64,000 bases of DNA from Arthrobacter sp. P2b (lineage in GTDB: Bacteria > Actinomycetota > Actinomycetes > Actinomycetales > Micrococcaceae). Positions 24,086 through 32,790 of the stretch are shown piece after piece; the stretch's first letter is position 1, and the number at the start of each line of letters is the position of its first letter. The stretch covers positions 62,001 through 126,000 of the forward strand of contig NZ_FVZL01000003.1 in the NCBI RefSeq assembly GCF_900168295.1, read 5' to 3'. Below the pieces are notes generated by a model that had not been told where the DNA came from, made no database searches, and was given only the letters and a program-made list of their open reading frames with translations. The position numbers were made by a program, and so were the translations under genes.

Positions 24086-25561
24086 CTACCAGTCGAGCGC
24101 GATGTATTTGGTTTCGGTGAAGTCCAGCAGGCCCTGATGGGCCCCTTCGCGGCCAAGGCCGCTCTGCTTGACGCCCCCAAAGGGTGCTGCGGGGTCGGAA
24201 ACCAGGCCGCGGTTCAGGGCCACCATGCCGCTCTCGATGCGCTCGCAGACCCTCAGTCCGCGGCGGAGGTCCTCCGTGAACACGTAGGCGGCGAGACCGT
24301 ACTCGGAATCGTTGGCGGCGGTGATGGCTTCGTCCTCGGTGTCGAAGGGGATGACCGAGGCTACCGGCCCGAAGATTTCCTCACTGACCATGCGGGCCTG
24401 GAGCGGCACGTTGGTGACGACAGTGGGCGGGTAGTAGTACCCGGCCCCGTCCACGGCCTTGCCGCCGGCAAGGAGCCGTGCTCCCTGGCTGACCGCGTCG
24501 CGGACCAGCGAATCGACTTTGCGGACGCTGGCCTCATCCACCAGCGGCCCCACCTCGGTATCGGCGTCGGTACCCGGACCCACGCGCAGTGCGCTCATCC
24601 GTTCGGCCAGCCGGCGGGCGAACTCGTCGTGGATGCCGCGCTGGACGTAGATGCGGTTGGCGGCGGTGCAGGCCTGGCCGCCGTTGCGCATCTTGGCGAC
24701 CATGGCGCCCTCGATGGCCAGGTCGAGGTCCGCGTCATCGAAGACGAGGAACGGGGCGTTGCCGCCAAGTTCCATGGAGCACTTAAGGACATTGTCGGCC
24801 GCCTGGTGCAGCAGGTGGCGCCCGACGCCGGTGGAGCCGGTGAAGGACAGCTTGCGGACCCGGGGGTCGGCGAGGATCGGGGTCATGACCTCGCTTGTCT
24901 TGCTCGTGGTGATGACGTTGACCACGCCGGCGGGGGTTCCGGCGTCGAGCATCAGCTGGGCGATCGCGAGGGCGGTCAGCGGCGTGAGCGTGGCCGGCTT
25001 GAGCACGGCCGTGCAGCCGGCGGCCAGCGCGGGTGCCAGCTTTCGGGTGGCCATTGCCGCCGGGAAGTTCCACGGAGTGATCAGCACGCAGACGCCGATG
25101 GGCGGGTGCTGGACAAGGATCCGGTTCGAGCCCGACGGCGAGACGGACACATCCCCGATGATGCGGACCGCTTCCTCCGAGTACCAGCGGAAGAATTCGG
25201 CGGCATAGGCCACTTCGCCGCGGGCATCTGCAAGGGCCTTGCCGTTCTCGAGGGAGATGAGGTGGGCGAGCTGCTCGCTGCGCTCGGTCATCAGTTCGAA
25301 GCAGCGGCGCAGGATCTCGGCGCGGCGGCGCGGGGGAGTTGCCGCCCATTCGGGGAAGGCTGCTGCCGCGGCGTCCACGGCTGCGAGGCCGTCTTCGACG
25401 TCGGCGTCGGCGATGCCGGTGATGATGGAGGCATCGGAGGGGTTGATCACCTCGACGAGGCCACCGCCGGCCGCGTGCTGCCAGTTGCCGGCGATCAGCA
25501 GCTCGCGGGGCACCGTCAGGCCGTCAATGTCGAGGGGTTCGAGGGTGGAAAGAAGTGTCAT
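24086..25561 (-). CDS. NAD(P)-dependent aldehyde dehydrogenase (succinate-semialdehyde type)
   Basis: 491 aa, full length. Substrate-side Glu264 in MELGGNAP and catalytic Cys298 in GGQACTAANR are present, with ITPWNFPAAM and SFTGSTGVG for cofactor binding. Sequence tone (PPIGVCVLITPWNFP, NGGQACTAANRIYV) is that of GabD-type succinate-semialdehyde dehydrogenases. AAGGA lies seven bases before the ATG. The upstream iron alcohol dehydrogenase would make its aldehyde, for example from 4-hydroxybutyrate; this pathway is inferred from neighbours. Confidence 0.87.
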   Translation of the reverse strand: MTLLSTLEPLDIDGLTVPRELLIAGNWQHAAGGGLVEVINPSDASIITGIADADVEDGLAAVDAAAAAFPEWAATPPRRRAEILRRCFELMTERSEQLAHLISLENGKALADARGEVAYAAEFFRWYSEEAVRIIGDVSVSPSGSNRILVQHPPIGVCVLITPWNFPAAMATRKLAPALAAGCTAVLKPATLTPLTALAIAQLMLDAGTPAGVVNVITTSKTSEVMTPILADPRVRKLSFTGSTGVGRHLLHQAADNVLKCSMELGGNAPFLVFDDADLDLAIEGAMVAKMRNGGQACTAANRIYVQRGIHDEFARRLAERMSALRVGPGTDADTEVGPLVDEASVRKVDSLVRDAVSQGARLLAGGKAVDGAGYYYPPTVVTNVPLQARMVSEEIFGPVASVIPFDTEDEAITAANDSEYGLAAYVFTEDLRRGLRVCERIESGMVALNRGLVSDPAAPFGGVKQSGLGREGAHQGLLDFTETKYIALDW

Positions 25562-25581
25562 GTGGAAGTCCTTGGTGCTGG

Positions 25582-26832
25582 TCAGCGGATGGTGCGGTCG
25601 CCGGTAAAGGCGGCGTGGACGATGGAGGTTACGGCTTCGAGGTCGAGGGGCACAGGGTTGTTGTCGATGAGCCGCTTGGAGTTCAGAGACAGCTTGGCCA
25701 CCTGTGCGAGGTCGCTTTCCTGCAGGCCGAGGTCCTTCAGGGTGGGGGGCAGCTCGATCGCGGCGATGACTTCATCGATGGCCTCCACGCCTGCAACGGC
25801 GGCGGCGCGCGGGTCCAGGCCCTTGGTGTCGCGGCCCAGGGCTTCGGCAATCTGCGCCAGCTGCGGCTGGATGGCCTGGAAGTTGTGGCGGACAACGTAG
25901 GGGAGCAGCAGGCCGACGCCGACGCCGTGGGGAGTGTGGGTCAGTGCCCCCACCGGGTACTGGATGGCGTGTGCGGCAGCGGTTCCGGCATTGCTCAGGA
26001 CGACGCCGCCGTAGAGTGCCGCGAGCATCATTCCGGCGCGGGCCTCGATGTTTTCCGGGTCCTTGTAGGCAGTGACGAGGCTGCGGCCCACCAGTCCAAT
26101 GCCGTTCAGGGCAATGGAATCGGTCAGGATGTTCTTGCCGACGAAGACCCGCTCAGCGGCGAGCTCGGGGGTGGGTTCCCGGGTGATGGCGGTGAAGGAC
26201 TCCACCAGGTGGACCAGGGTGTCAGCGCCGGTGGCGGCCGTCAGGGGCGCGGGGCAGGAGTAGGTGAGTTCGGGATCGCAGACGGCGGCGAACGGGATGA
26301 TGTGCGGACTCGAGATGCCCATCTTCATGCCCAGGTCAGGGTCGGAGACGACGGCGATGGCCGTCGCTTCGGAACCGGTGCCCGCTGTGGTGGGCAGGGC
26401 GATAACCGGCTTGGTGGGCCCGGGAACGGCAAATTCGCCGTAGTAGTCGCTGGGCTTGCCGCCATGGGTGAGCAGTACGGACACAACCTTGGCCATGTCC
26501 ATGCAGCTGCCGCCGCCAAAGCCGATGATGACGTCGATCTCCTGGCCTTTGAGCTCCTCAACGCAGGCCAGGATGCCTGGCGTGGGCAGCTCGGCCTGGG
26601 TGTCTCCGTAGACCGTTACGGTCAGGTGCCGGTCCTCGAGGCTGCGGACCAGGGCCTTGAGCTCGTCCGAGGCGGCCAGCCGCGGATCGGTGCAGATGAG
26701 GATATTGGTGCCGAATTCGGCTGCGATGCCGGCAATTGCGAAACGCTGCCCGGCGCCGACGACGACGCTCCGGGGCAGGCGCAGGACGCCGAAAGTTGCG
26801 GGACGGATGCCCGCTGCATGCGCACACGACAT
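25582..26832 (-). CDS. Iron-containing alcohol dehydrogenase
   Basis: 416 aa group III dehydrogenase. FGGGSCMDMAK (105-115) binds the cofactor phosphates; metal ligands are Asp204 and His208 in GADTLVHLVES, His288 in AAAHAIQYPVG and His302 in THTPHGVG. Members include 4-hydroxybutyrate, 1,3-propanediol and maleylacetate enzymes. AGGAG precedes the ATG by nine bases. First of three co-oriented genes with an aldehyde dehydrogenase and an MHS importer, which together suit oxidation of a hydroxy acid such as 4-hydroxybutyrate to succinate. Confidence 0.87.
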   Translation of the reverse strand: MSCAHAAGIRPATFGVLRLPRSVVVGAGQRFAIAGIAAEFGTNILICTDPRLAASDELKALVRSLEDRHLTVTVYGDTQAELPTPGILACVEELKGQEIDVIIGFGGGSCMDMAKVVSVLLTHGGKPSDYYGEFAVPGPTKPVIALPTTAGTGSEATAIAVVSDPDLGMKMGISSPHIIPFAAVCDPELTYSCPAPLTAATGADTLVHLVESFTAITREPTPELAAERVFVGKNILTDSIALNGIGLVGRSLVTAYKDPENIEARAGMMLAALYGGVVLSNAGTAAAHAIQYPVGALTHTPHGVGVGLLLPYVVRHNFQAIQPQLAQIAEALGRDTKGLDPRAAAVAGVEAIDEVIAAIELPPTLKDLGLQESDLAQVAKLSLNSKRLIDNNPVPLDLEAVTSIVHAAFTGDRTIR

Positions 26833-26924
26833 TGTGAATGACTCCTAAAGATGGGGTTGGCGGGCTGCCTGACAGGTGCCGCAGAAACCAGCATTCCAGA
26901 GCCGCGTGATGGTCACCATGTAGA

Positions 26925-26957
26925 TGTGCGCCACACAAAAAGCGCGCTTATGTGCGC
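26925..26957. promoter_or_regulatory. Repeated TGTGCGC motifs upstream of the dehydrogenase operon
   Basis: TGTGCGC occurs at 26925-26931 and again at 26951-26957 (26 bases apart), with CACACA and GCGCGC between. They lie about 95-125 bases upstream of the alcohol dehydrogenase start, between it and the PucR-type regulator, and may bind that regulator. I could not place -35 and -10 boxes confidently. Confidence 0.35.
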
Positions 26958-26996
26958 GGGCGCCATGTGTGTCCCGGTGGAGGGCAGAACAGCTGG

Positions 26997-28964
26997 TCAG
27001 GCGCCGGACGTGACCCCGGACGTCTTCATCCTCCAGAGACGCAGCGCCACCTGGACGTCGAGGGAACGGCTTCCCCGGCGCCACGTGGCACCGATCAGGG
27101 CGTCTATCCGGTCCAGCCGCTGCCGGAGGGTGTTGGCGTGGATGTGGAGCGCGTCGGCCGTCTCCTGCATGGCGCCGCCTTTTTCCTGGAACATCCATGC
27201 TGTGAGGACCAGCTGTGTTCCCCGCCGCTCGTCGTAGCTAAGGAGCTGGCCCAGCTGTGCTGTCAGCAGTTGTCCGGCGAAGGGGCTGTCCATGGCTCCG
27301 AGCAACATTCCTGCGGTGCCCAGGGCGGCGCGGTCCGCTGCCTCGCCGTCACGCGAGAGGGCCTGAAGTGCCCGCAGCACGGTGTGGGCCTCGGTGTGCG
27401 CCGCCGACAGGCCTGCAAAGCCGGTGACCGGTTCCGATGTCCCCACGCTGGCAGTGATGCGGCGCCGCTTGAGCTCTTCGACGATGGACCGGCCGTTGTC
27501 CCCGGCGCCGCCGGTTCCATCAGCTCGTCCGGTGCGCCGTTCGAAGGGTTCGATGATGCACAGGTGCGACTCGTGCAGGGCAATGATTCCAGGGGTGCCC
27601 TCTGCCCGGAGCCTCAGCACGGACAGCGCCCGCTGGCGCTGGTCGTCAGCGACCCCCACCACGCGCACCACCAGCTGAAGGTGGTTTGCGAGGCCGAACT
27701 GCCCGGCCCTGCGTGACAGCGCCTCGGCATGTTCCGACCGCGGGCTGAGCAGGTCGTCGATGAGTTCGAGCTGCAGCCGGTACTGCGCGTCCTGGAAGGT
27801 GCGCTCGAAGAGCAGGGACACGCTGAGCACCAGGGCGCTGCGCTCCAGGACAGCAAGACGGGCCGGGCTGAGTTGCTCTCCGACGATGAGGGAGGCGAGG
27901 TGCTGGTCTCCCGCGACCGCGGACATCACCGTGTATTTCCTGCCCGTGACCTCGAACTGCACTGCCGAGCTCGTCGCCACCGATTCCTCAGCCGCGCCCA
28001 GGGCCGGAAGACTGGTGAAGTCACTGTCCGCCGCGATTCCCGCCAGCGGCTCGCCCATGGGGGAGACCAGGAAAACAGGGGCGCCCAGCGATTCGGCCAG
28101 CAGGGTGAGCAGGTGCGGGAGGCTGCCGGTGGAGGCAAGGGTCTCCATGAGCCGCCGGTCAAGGGATGAAAGCTCTTCCAGGTCCCGGACATGGGCCAGG
28201 TTCTGCTGCTGTGCCTGGTCCAGCCGGGCGAGGGCATGGGCCATTTCACTGAAGTAGCGGGCGTTCTCCAGTGCGACGGCGGCGTGCGTGCCGATGGATT
28301 CCATCAGGGCGACGTCGTCGCTGCTGAACTGGTGCGGGTGCCTGTCGGCCACCAGCAGCGCGCCGATGACTTTCCCTTCGGCGCGCAGCGGAACACCCAT
28401 GATGGCCCGGACACCCTCCGCGGCAACGGCCCTGTCGCTGGACTCCAGGTGGGATTTGGTTTCGTCCAGGAGATAGTCCGCGCTTTGAGCCGGTGCCTCA
28501 CCGGTGGCCACGGCGCCCAGCACGCCTTCGCCAAGCGGCATGCGGATGTTGCGGAACAGCGCTGTGGTTGCACCGTCGGTCACGCGGACGTAGGACTCGC
28601 CGCTGTCGTAGTCGTTCAGGCTCAGGTAGGCAATGTCGCTGCCGATCAGTGACCTGGTGCGCCGGACGATGGCTTTGAGGACCGCCTCGACGTCGCGTAT
28701 GCCGGTGAGGTCGGTGGCTGTGTCGTAGAGGACGCGCAGCAGGCCCTCCCGGCGGCTCGCCTCCCACAGCCGGGCATTCAGCCGGCGTGCGGCCGCGGCG
28801 GTGGACTGGTCGATGGCTCCGTCGTCCAGCCAGGCGGACAGTGTTGTCTCGAGCTCGGCCGCGGAAATACCGCTGTCCAGCATGGCCATAAGCTGGCCCG
28901 CGCTCCTGGCGCCGGCTGACGGTCCTCCTCCGGCGTGGATGGCAGAACTGTCATCGTCGCGCAT
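26997..28964 (-). CDS. GAF-domain PucR-family transcriptional activator
   Basis: 655 aa. A GAF sensor domain covers about 80-230 (SDIAYLSLNDYDSGESYVRV; VALENARYFSEMA), a GGDEF-like middle domain follows, and the C-terminus is the PucR helix-turn-helix (AMQETADALHIHANTLRQRL). Such regulators sense a ligand and activate catabolic genes. It lies upstream of, and in the same direction as, the dehydrogenase operon, its likely target. The ATG at 28964 is preferred over 28970 because TAGCAT sits seven bases before it with no ribosome site, a leaderless layout. Confidence 0.85.
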   Translation of the reverse strand: MRDDDSSAIHAGGGPSAGARSAGQLMAMLDSGISAAELETTLSAWLDDGAIDQSTAAAARRLNARLWEASRREGLLRVLYDTATDLTGIRDVEAVLKAIVRRTRSLIGSDIAYLSLNDYDSGESYVRVTDGATTALFRNIRMPLGEGVLGAVATGEAPAQSADYLLDETKSHLESSDRAVAAEGVRAIMGVPLRAEGKVIGALLVADRHPHQFSSDDVALMESIGTHAAVALENARYFSEMAHALARLDQAQQQNLAHVRDLEELSSLDRRLMETLASTGSLPHLLTLLAESLGAPVFLVSPMGEPLAGIAADSDFTSLPALGAAEESVATSSAVQFEVTGRKYTVMSAVAGDQHLASLIVGEQLSPARLAVLERSALVLSVSLLFERTFQDAQYRLQLELIDDLLSPRSEHAEALSRRAGQFGLANHLQLVVRVVGVADDQRQRALSVLRLRAEGTPGIIALHESHLCIIEPFERRTGRADGTGGAGDNGRSIVEELKRRRITASVGTSEPVTGFAGLSAAHTEAHTVLRALQALSRDGEAADRAALGTAGMLLGAMDSPFAGQLLTAQLGQLLSYDERRGTQLVLTAWMFQEKGGAMQETADALHIHANTLRQRLDRIDALIGATWRRGSRSLDVQVALRLWRMKTSGVTSGA

Positions 28965-29000
28965 GAACATAATGCTAGCCGCGGCAACCGCGCAGGAAAG

Positions 29001-29033
29001 CGGACGACGGCGGCCGCGTGCCGCCGTCGTCCG
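29001..29033. repeat. Dispersed palindrome family, copy E
   Basis: CGGACGACGGCGG (29001-29013) and CCGCCGTCGTCCG (29021-29033) form a perfect 13-bp stem with loop CCGCGTG. The TAC of other copies is replaced by a compensating GGAC/GTCC pair, so the stem is kept although bases changed. It lies 24 bases after the SulP stop. Confidence 0.85.
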
Positions 29034-29057
29034 TCCCGCCTTAGTGGCTTGTTGCCT

Positions 29058-30578
29058 TTAGTTCCCTGCGCCCAGCTTGCCGGCGAGGCGTTCGCGCATG
29101 AGCATGCTGGCGTCGTTGAGGCCGATGATCCTGACCTCTTTGCCGTGGTGGCGGTACTTCTCGGTGATGGCGTCCAGGGCGGCGACGGTGGAGGCGTCCC
29201 AGAGGTGGGAGGCGTGCATGTCGATGACCACGCGCTCCGGGTCAAGGGCGTATTCGAACTGGGTGAAGAGGTCATTGGAGGAGGCGAAGAACAGCTCGCC
29301 GTTCACCGTATAAGTGGCGGTCTCCTGGCCCTCGATGTCCTTGACGGTCCGCTCGACGGTGACGAAGTGCGCCACGCGGCGTGCGAACAGCACCATGGCC
29401 ACCAGCACGCCGGCGCCGACTCCGATGGCGAGGTTGTGCGTGGCCACCACCGCGATGACCGTGGCCACCATGACCGTGGTTTCGCTTTTGGGCATCATCT
29501 TCAGGGTCCGGGGGTGGATGCTGTGCCAGTCGAACGTGGCCCAGCAGACGAAGATCATCACGGCCACCAGTGCGGCCATCGGGATCACCGAGACCACCCC
29601 GCCGAGGGCCACCACCAGGATCAGCAGGAAGACGCCGGCCAGGAACGTGGAGATGCGGGTGCGGGCACCCGAGGCCTTGACGTTGATCATGGTCTGGCCG
29701 ATCATCGCGCAGCCGCCCATGCCGCCGGTGAAGCCGGTGACGATGTTGGCCACGCCCTGGCCCCATGCCTCGCGGGTCTTCGAGGAGCGGGTGTCCGTGA
29801 CGTCGTCCACCAGCTTGGCGGTCATCAGGGATTCCAGGAGCCCGACGAAGGCCATGGCCAGCGCGTACGGGAAGATGACCTGCAGCGTCTCGAGGGTGAT
29901 CGGGACGTTGGGGATGAACAGGGACGGCAGGGATTCAGGCAGGTCGCCCTTGTCCCCGACGGTGGGGACCGTGATGGACGCGAACACCGTAATGAGCGTC
30001 AGGACGACGATGGCGACCAGCGGGGCCGGGACCGCTGTGGTCAGCCTGGGCAGCCCGAAGACGATGAGCAGAGCAAGGGCGGTGAGAGGGTAGACCATCC
30101 ACGGGACGCCCAGGAGTTCGGGGACCTGGGCCATGAAGACCAGGATGGCCAGGGCGTTGACGAAGCCCACCATCACCGAGCGGGGGATGAAGCGCATCAG
30201 CTTCGCGACTCCGGCAAGTCCCAGGATGACCTGGAAGATCCCGGCCAGGATGACGGTGGCCACCAAGTAGTCCACGCCGTGGGTCTTCACGAGCGGGGCG
30301 ATCACCAGGGCCACGGCGCCGGTGGCCGCGGAGATCATGGCCGGGCGGCCGCCCACAACAGCGATTGTCACGGCCATGGTGAAGGACGCGAAGAGGCCCA
30401 GCCGGGGGTCCACTCCGGCGATGACCGAGAACGCGATGGCTTCCGGGATCAGGGCTAGGGCGACGACGAGGCCACCCAGGACCTCGGTCTTCAGCCTCCT
30501 GGGGGACCTGAGTGTTTCCCGCACCGACTGGAGCTGTTCGGGCGTAGAGGCAGGGGCATTCCCGGCGGTGGCGGCCAT
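29058..30578 (-). CDS. SulP-family anion transporter with STAS domain
   Basis: 506 aa. Ten to twelve membrane helices, starting [20 protein letters not shown], with [20 protein letters not shown] in the core, then a C-terminal STAS domain ([20 protein letters not shown]). SulP proteins carry sulfate, bicarbonate or dicarboxylates. The start at 30578 has GGAG six bases upstream; the frame to 30710 is unsupported. A single gene, divergent from the VOC gene. Confidence 0.88.
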   Translation of the reverse strand: MAATAGNAPASTPEQLQSVRETLRSPRRLKTEVLGGLVVALALIPEAIAFSVIAGVDPRLGLFASFTMAVTIAVVGGRPAMISAATGAVALVIAPLVKTHGVDYLVATVILAGIFQVILGLAGVAKLMRFIPRSVMVGFVNALAILVFMAQVPELLGVPWMVYPLTALALLIVFGLPRLTTAVPAPLVAIVVLTLITVFASITVPTVGDKGDLPESLPSLFIPNVPITLETLQVIFPYALAMAFVGLLESLMTAKLVDDVTDTRSSKTREAWGQGVANIVTGFTGGMGGCAMIGQTMINVKASGARTRISTFLAGVFLLILVVALGGVVSVIPMAALVAVMIFVCWATFDWHSIHPRTLKMMPKSETTVMVATVIAVVATHNLAIGVGAGVLVAMVLFARRVAHFVTVERTVKDIEGQETATYTVNGELFFASSNDLFTQFEYALDPERVVIDMHASHLWDASTVAALDAITEKYRHHGKEVRIIGLNDASMLMRERLAGKLGAGN

Positions 30579-30625
30579 TGCTGGCTCCGTTCGTGGTCTG
30601 GAGGACGCACGGCAGCGCCCTCGCA

Positions 30626-30653
30626 CTGTTCGAAGAAATCGTCTGTTCGAAGA
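30626..30653. promoter_or_regulatory. Direct repeat CTGTTCGAAGA x2 in the SulP/VOC divergent region
   Basis: CTGTTCGAAGA occurs at 30626-30636 and 30643-30653, 17 bases apart, each with the palindrome TTCGAA. They sit 48-75 bases upstream of SulP. They resemble halves of a LexA-type box but in direct, not inverted, order, so I leave the binding protein open. Confidence 0.4.
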
Positions 30654-30754
30654 TTGAAGGGGCGCGGCACCGCGCCGGGGCGGCCCGTGTGGTGCGCCGC
30701 TCCCGGTCAATTCTACGTGGCCGGAACGGGCCCTTTGCGGGGTACTGTGGCCGG

Positions 30755-31156
30755 ATGGAGATGCGCCTTGAAGTAGTGCAGGTACCGGTGGCTGACGTGG
30801 ACAGGGCCAAGGCCTTCTATACGGAGAAGCTGGGTTTCGTGCTTGACCACGACGTGGAGCATATTCCAGGAATGCGGGTGGTGCAGCTGACCCCGCCGGG
30901 CTCGGCGGCGTCGATCGTCATCGGGACGGGCATGACCTCCATGGTGCCGGGCAGCCTCGAGGGGCTGCAGCTGGTTGTTCCGGACATGGACGCCACGCGG
31001 ACTGAACTCCTGGCCAGGGGTGCAGGCATCAGCGAGGTCCAGGACATGGGCGGCGTGCTCTTCGCCTACTTCTCGGACCCGGACGGCAACCGCTGGGTCA
31101 TCCAGGGCGCGATTCCTCCCGGCATCAGGGATGCGCATCTGCAGGACCAGGCCTAA
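30755..31156 (+). CDS. VOC-family (glyoxalase-like) protein
   Basis: 133 aa, a single vicinal-oxygen-chelate module pair: LEVVQVPVADVDRAKAFYTE then LGFVLDHDVEH, and FAYFSDPDGNRWVIQGAI. The typical metal ligands (His/Glu) are only partly visible, so it could be a dioxygenase-like or resistance-type member. TACTGT lies six bases before the ATG, suggesting a leaderless message; the ATG at 30761 is less suitable. Divergent from SulP. Confidence 0.75.
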   Translation: MEMRLEVVQVPVADVDRAKAFYTEKLGFVLDHDVEHIPGMRVVQLTPPGSAASIVIGTGMTSMVPGSLEGLQLVVPDMDATRTELLARGAGISEVQDMGGVLFAYFSDPDGNRWVIQGAIPPGIRDAHLQDQA

Positions 31157-31289
31157 GCGGCTCTGCCGCGGAGCAAAATTGCCTGTATCTTGAGCAAACC
31201 GCGCTGACCTGTGGCAGCGGCATGGCTATGGTGAATTTACGGGTTCAAGCATCCGGACCGTTCGAAAACTGCATCGGGAGCAGCTCCCC

Positions 31290-31616
31290 ATGCCACAGCG
31301 CAAAGCAACGCGAATCTGGCTCACCGCCGCCCTGGTTACCGCGGTCGTGCTGGGCGCAGTCTACTACACCCAGTCCACGTTCATTGCCAGCGGCGACCTC
31401 AGCGATGCCTGCCTCGCCGCCGGCCAGGAACTGGACCTGAACTACCGGCTCCGGCATCCGCGCGACGGCAGTGCCGTCTTCCCGCTCCACAACAGATGCA
31501 ATGCCATATCGGACCTCGTCCCGGACTGGGTGAACCCCACGCTGAGCCTGATCGCCGCCATGCTCTCCCTGGCCCTGGTGGGCCTGCTGTTCAGCCGGAT
31601 CCGGAGGCACGCCTAA
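31290..31616 (+). CDS. Hypothetical two-helix membrane protein
   Basis: 108 aa: a first helix (IWLTAALVTAVVLGAVYY), an outer loop with two cysteines (DACLAAGQELDL; HNRCNAISDL) that could form a disulfide, and a second helix (LSLIAAMLSLALVGLLF) with a basic end. GGGAG lies nine bases before the ATG. No family recognised. It converges on the reductase gene with 22 bases between them. Confidence 0.6.
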   Translation: MPQRKATRIWLTAALVTAVVLGAVYYTQSTFIASGDLSDACLAAGQELDLNYRLRHPRDGSAVFPLHNRCNAISDLVPDWVNPTLSLIAAMLSLALVGLLFSRIRRHA

Positions 31617-31638
31617 TTTCTTGGCGTGCAGGGCCCTT

Positions 31639-32382
31639 TTAGGCGGCGCCTTCCAGCCACTCCAGGAACGTCTGGCGTCCGATGGCGGCACCCTCCGCCG
31701 GGACCAGCGCGCCATGGCGCATGGCTTTTCCCATGGGTCCCGGGAACGGGACCTCGACGATCCTCTTGCGCCGGCCCGTCTTATCCAGATAAGCGCGGAC
31801 CAGGCGGGCGAGCTCCTCGGTGCGGGGGCCGCCCAGGTCGGCGATGCGTCCCTGCGGCCCCGCCTCGGCTGCCGCAACCAGGGCTTCCGCCACCTCGCTG
31901 GCCGCCACGGGCTGGGTGAACATTTTGGGAACCAGCACCACCGGGCCTACGGAGGCGACGTCCACCGTCAGCGGTACAAACTCATGGAACTGGGTACAGC
32001 GCAGGAGGGTCCAGGGCACGTCCCCGTGCCGCACCGCGTCCTCCTGCGCCAGCTTCCCGGCGTACAGGCCGGACGTCGCATGGTCGATTCCCACGATCGA
32101 GAGTGCCAGGTGGTGCCCTACACCGGCCTTCTTTTCCGCGGCGAGCAGGTTCTGGGTGCTGTTGGTGAAGTAGTCCACGTTCTTCTTGGTGGACATGGAC
32201 TTGATGCCCGACACGTCGATGACCGTGTCCACGCCCTGGAGGGCCTGCTCCAGGCCCTTTCCGGTCACCAGGTCAATGCCCTCGGAGCGGCTCAGGCTCA
32301 CCACCTCATGGCCGCGCGCGCTGGCCTGCTCCACGACATAGCGGCCAACGGTTCCGGTTCCCCCTGCAACGGCAATCCTCAT
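31639..32382 (-). CDS. NAD(P)-binding SDR-like protein (NmrA/extended SDR type)
   Basis: 247 aa. MRIAVAGGTGTVGRYVVEQA is the Rossmann GxxGxxG start, typical of atypical SDR proteins of the NmrA or NAD-dependent epimerase group; DTVIDVSGIKSM and DVPWTLLRCTQFHEFVP follow. The catalytic Tyr-x3-Lys is absent, so it may be a redox sensor or a reductase acting on a flavin or quinone. AGGA lies eight bases before the ATG. Single gene. Confidence 0.8.
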   Translation of the reverse strand: MRIAVAGGTGTVGRYVVEQASARGHEVVSLSRSEGIDLVTGKGLEQALQGVDTVIDVSGIKSMSTKKNVDYFTNSTQNLLAAEKKAGVGHHLALSIVGIDHATSGLYAGKLAQEDAVRHGDVPWTLLRCTQFHEFVPLTVDVASVGPVVLVPKMFTQPVAASEVAEALVAAAEAGPQGRIADLGGPRTEELARLVRAYLDKTGRRKRIVEVPFPGPMGKAMRHGALVPAEGAAIGRQTFLEWLEGAA

Positions 32383-32790
32383 ACAAGAAATCCTAGGACT
32401 CTTCCCGGCCGGTGCTGGGACGTCGCTTGGGTTGATGGCGCCGATGAAAGCAGCAACATATTTCTGATAAACGCTGTTGTGGTGTTTGTTGGCAACCTTA
32501 TGGCGACTTTCGGGGCTGCTTGGCGGTGCCGGCTTCGTGACACCGCCAAGCGCTGAGACCATCGGTTGCCCGACTCAAGGCCTGTGGACTGCTGGGCCCA
32601 ATTCCCAGGTGCACCCCCATGCGCTCCACGCCTTTCACCAACTACTGTGCATGCCGTAGCTCAAGGACCTCGGCACGTTCGCTCAAGAAGCCCTCAAGAG
32701 TTCCTCAAATCCTGCCCGCGGAAGGCGCCGGTGGTAACGGTGCAGCCAAAAGTCCGTGCCGCCGTCGGACGCTGGCACCTCTTGCGCCTC
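32383..32790. other. Intergenic region with one short hairpin
   Basis: No gene is supported in this 408-base gap. Between the divergently placed starts it contains CTTGGCGGTG (32519-32528) and CACCGCCAAG (32541-32550), a perfect 10-bp hairpin with a 12-base loop. It sits about 240 bases beyond the kinase stop and lacks a T run, so its role is unclear. Confidence 0.5.

Noticed and set aside
24047..25900. A 617-codon plus-strand frame across the aldehyde dehydrogenase
   Set aside because: Low-complexity Gly/Asp/Arg-rich text, opposite a clear enzyme; typical of a high-GC shadow frame.
28935..30458. A 507-codon plus-strand frame opposite SulP
   Set aside because: Composition (runs of His, Asp, Gly) and absence of any motif mark it as the complement of the transporter.
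30626..30653. LexA/SOS box
   Set aside because: The TTCGAA copies are in direct order with 17-base spacing, not the inverted arrangement of actinobacterial LexA boxes.
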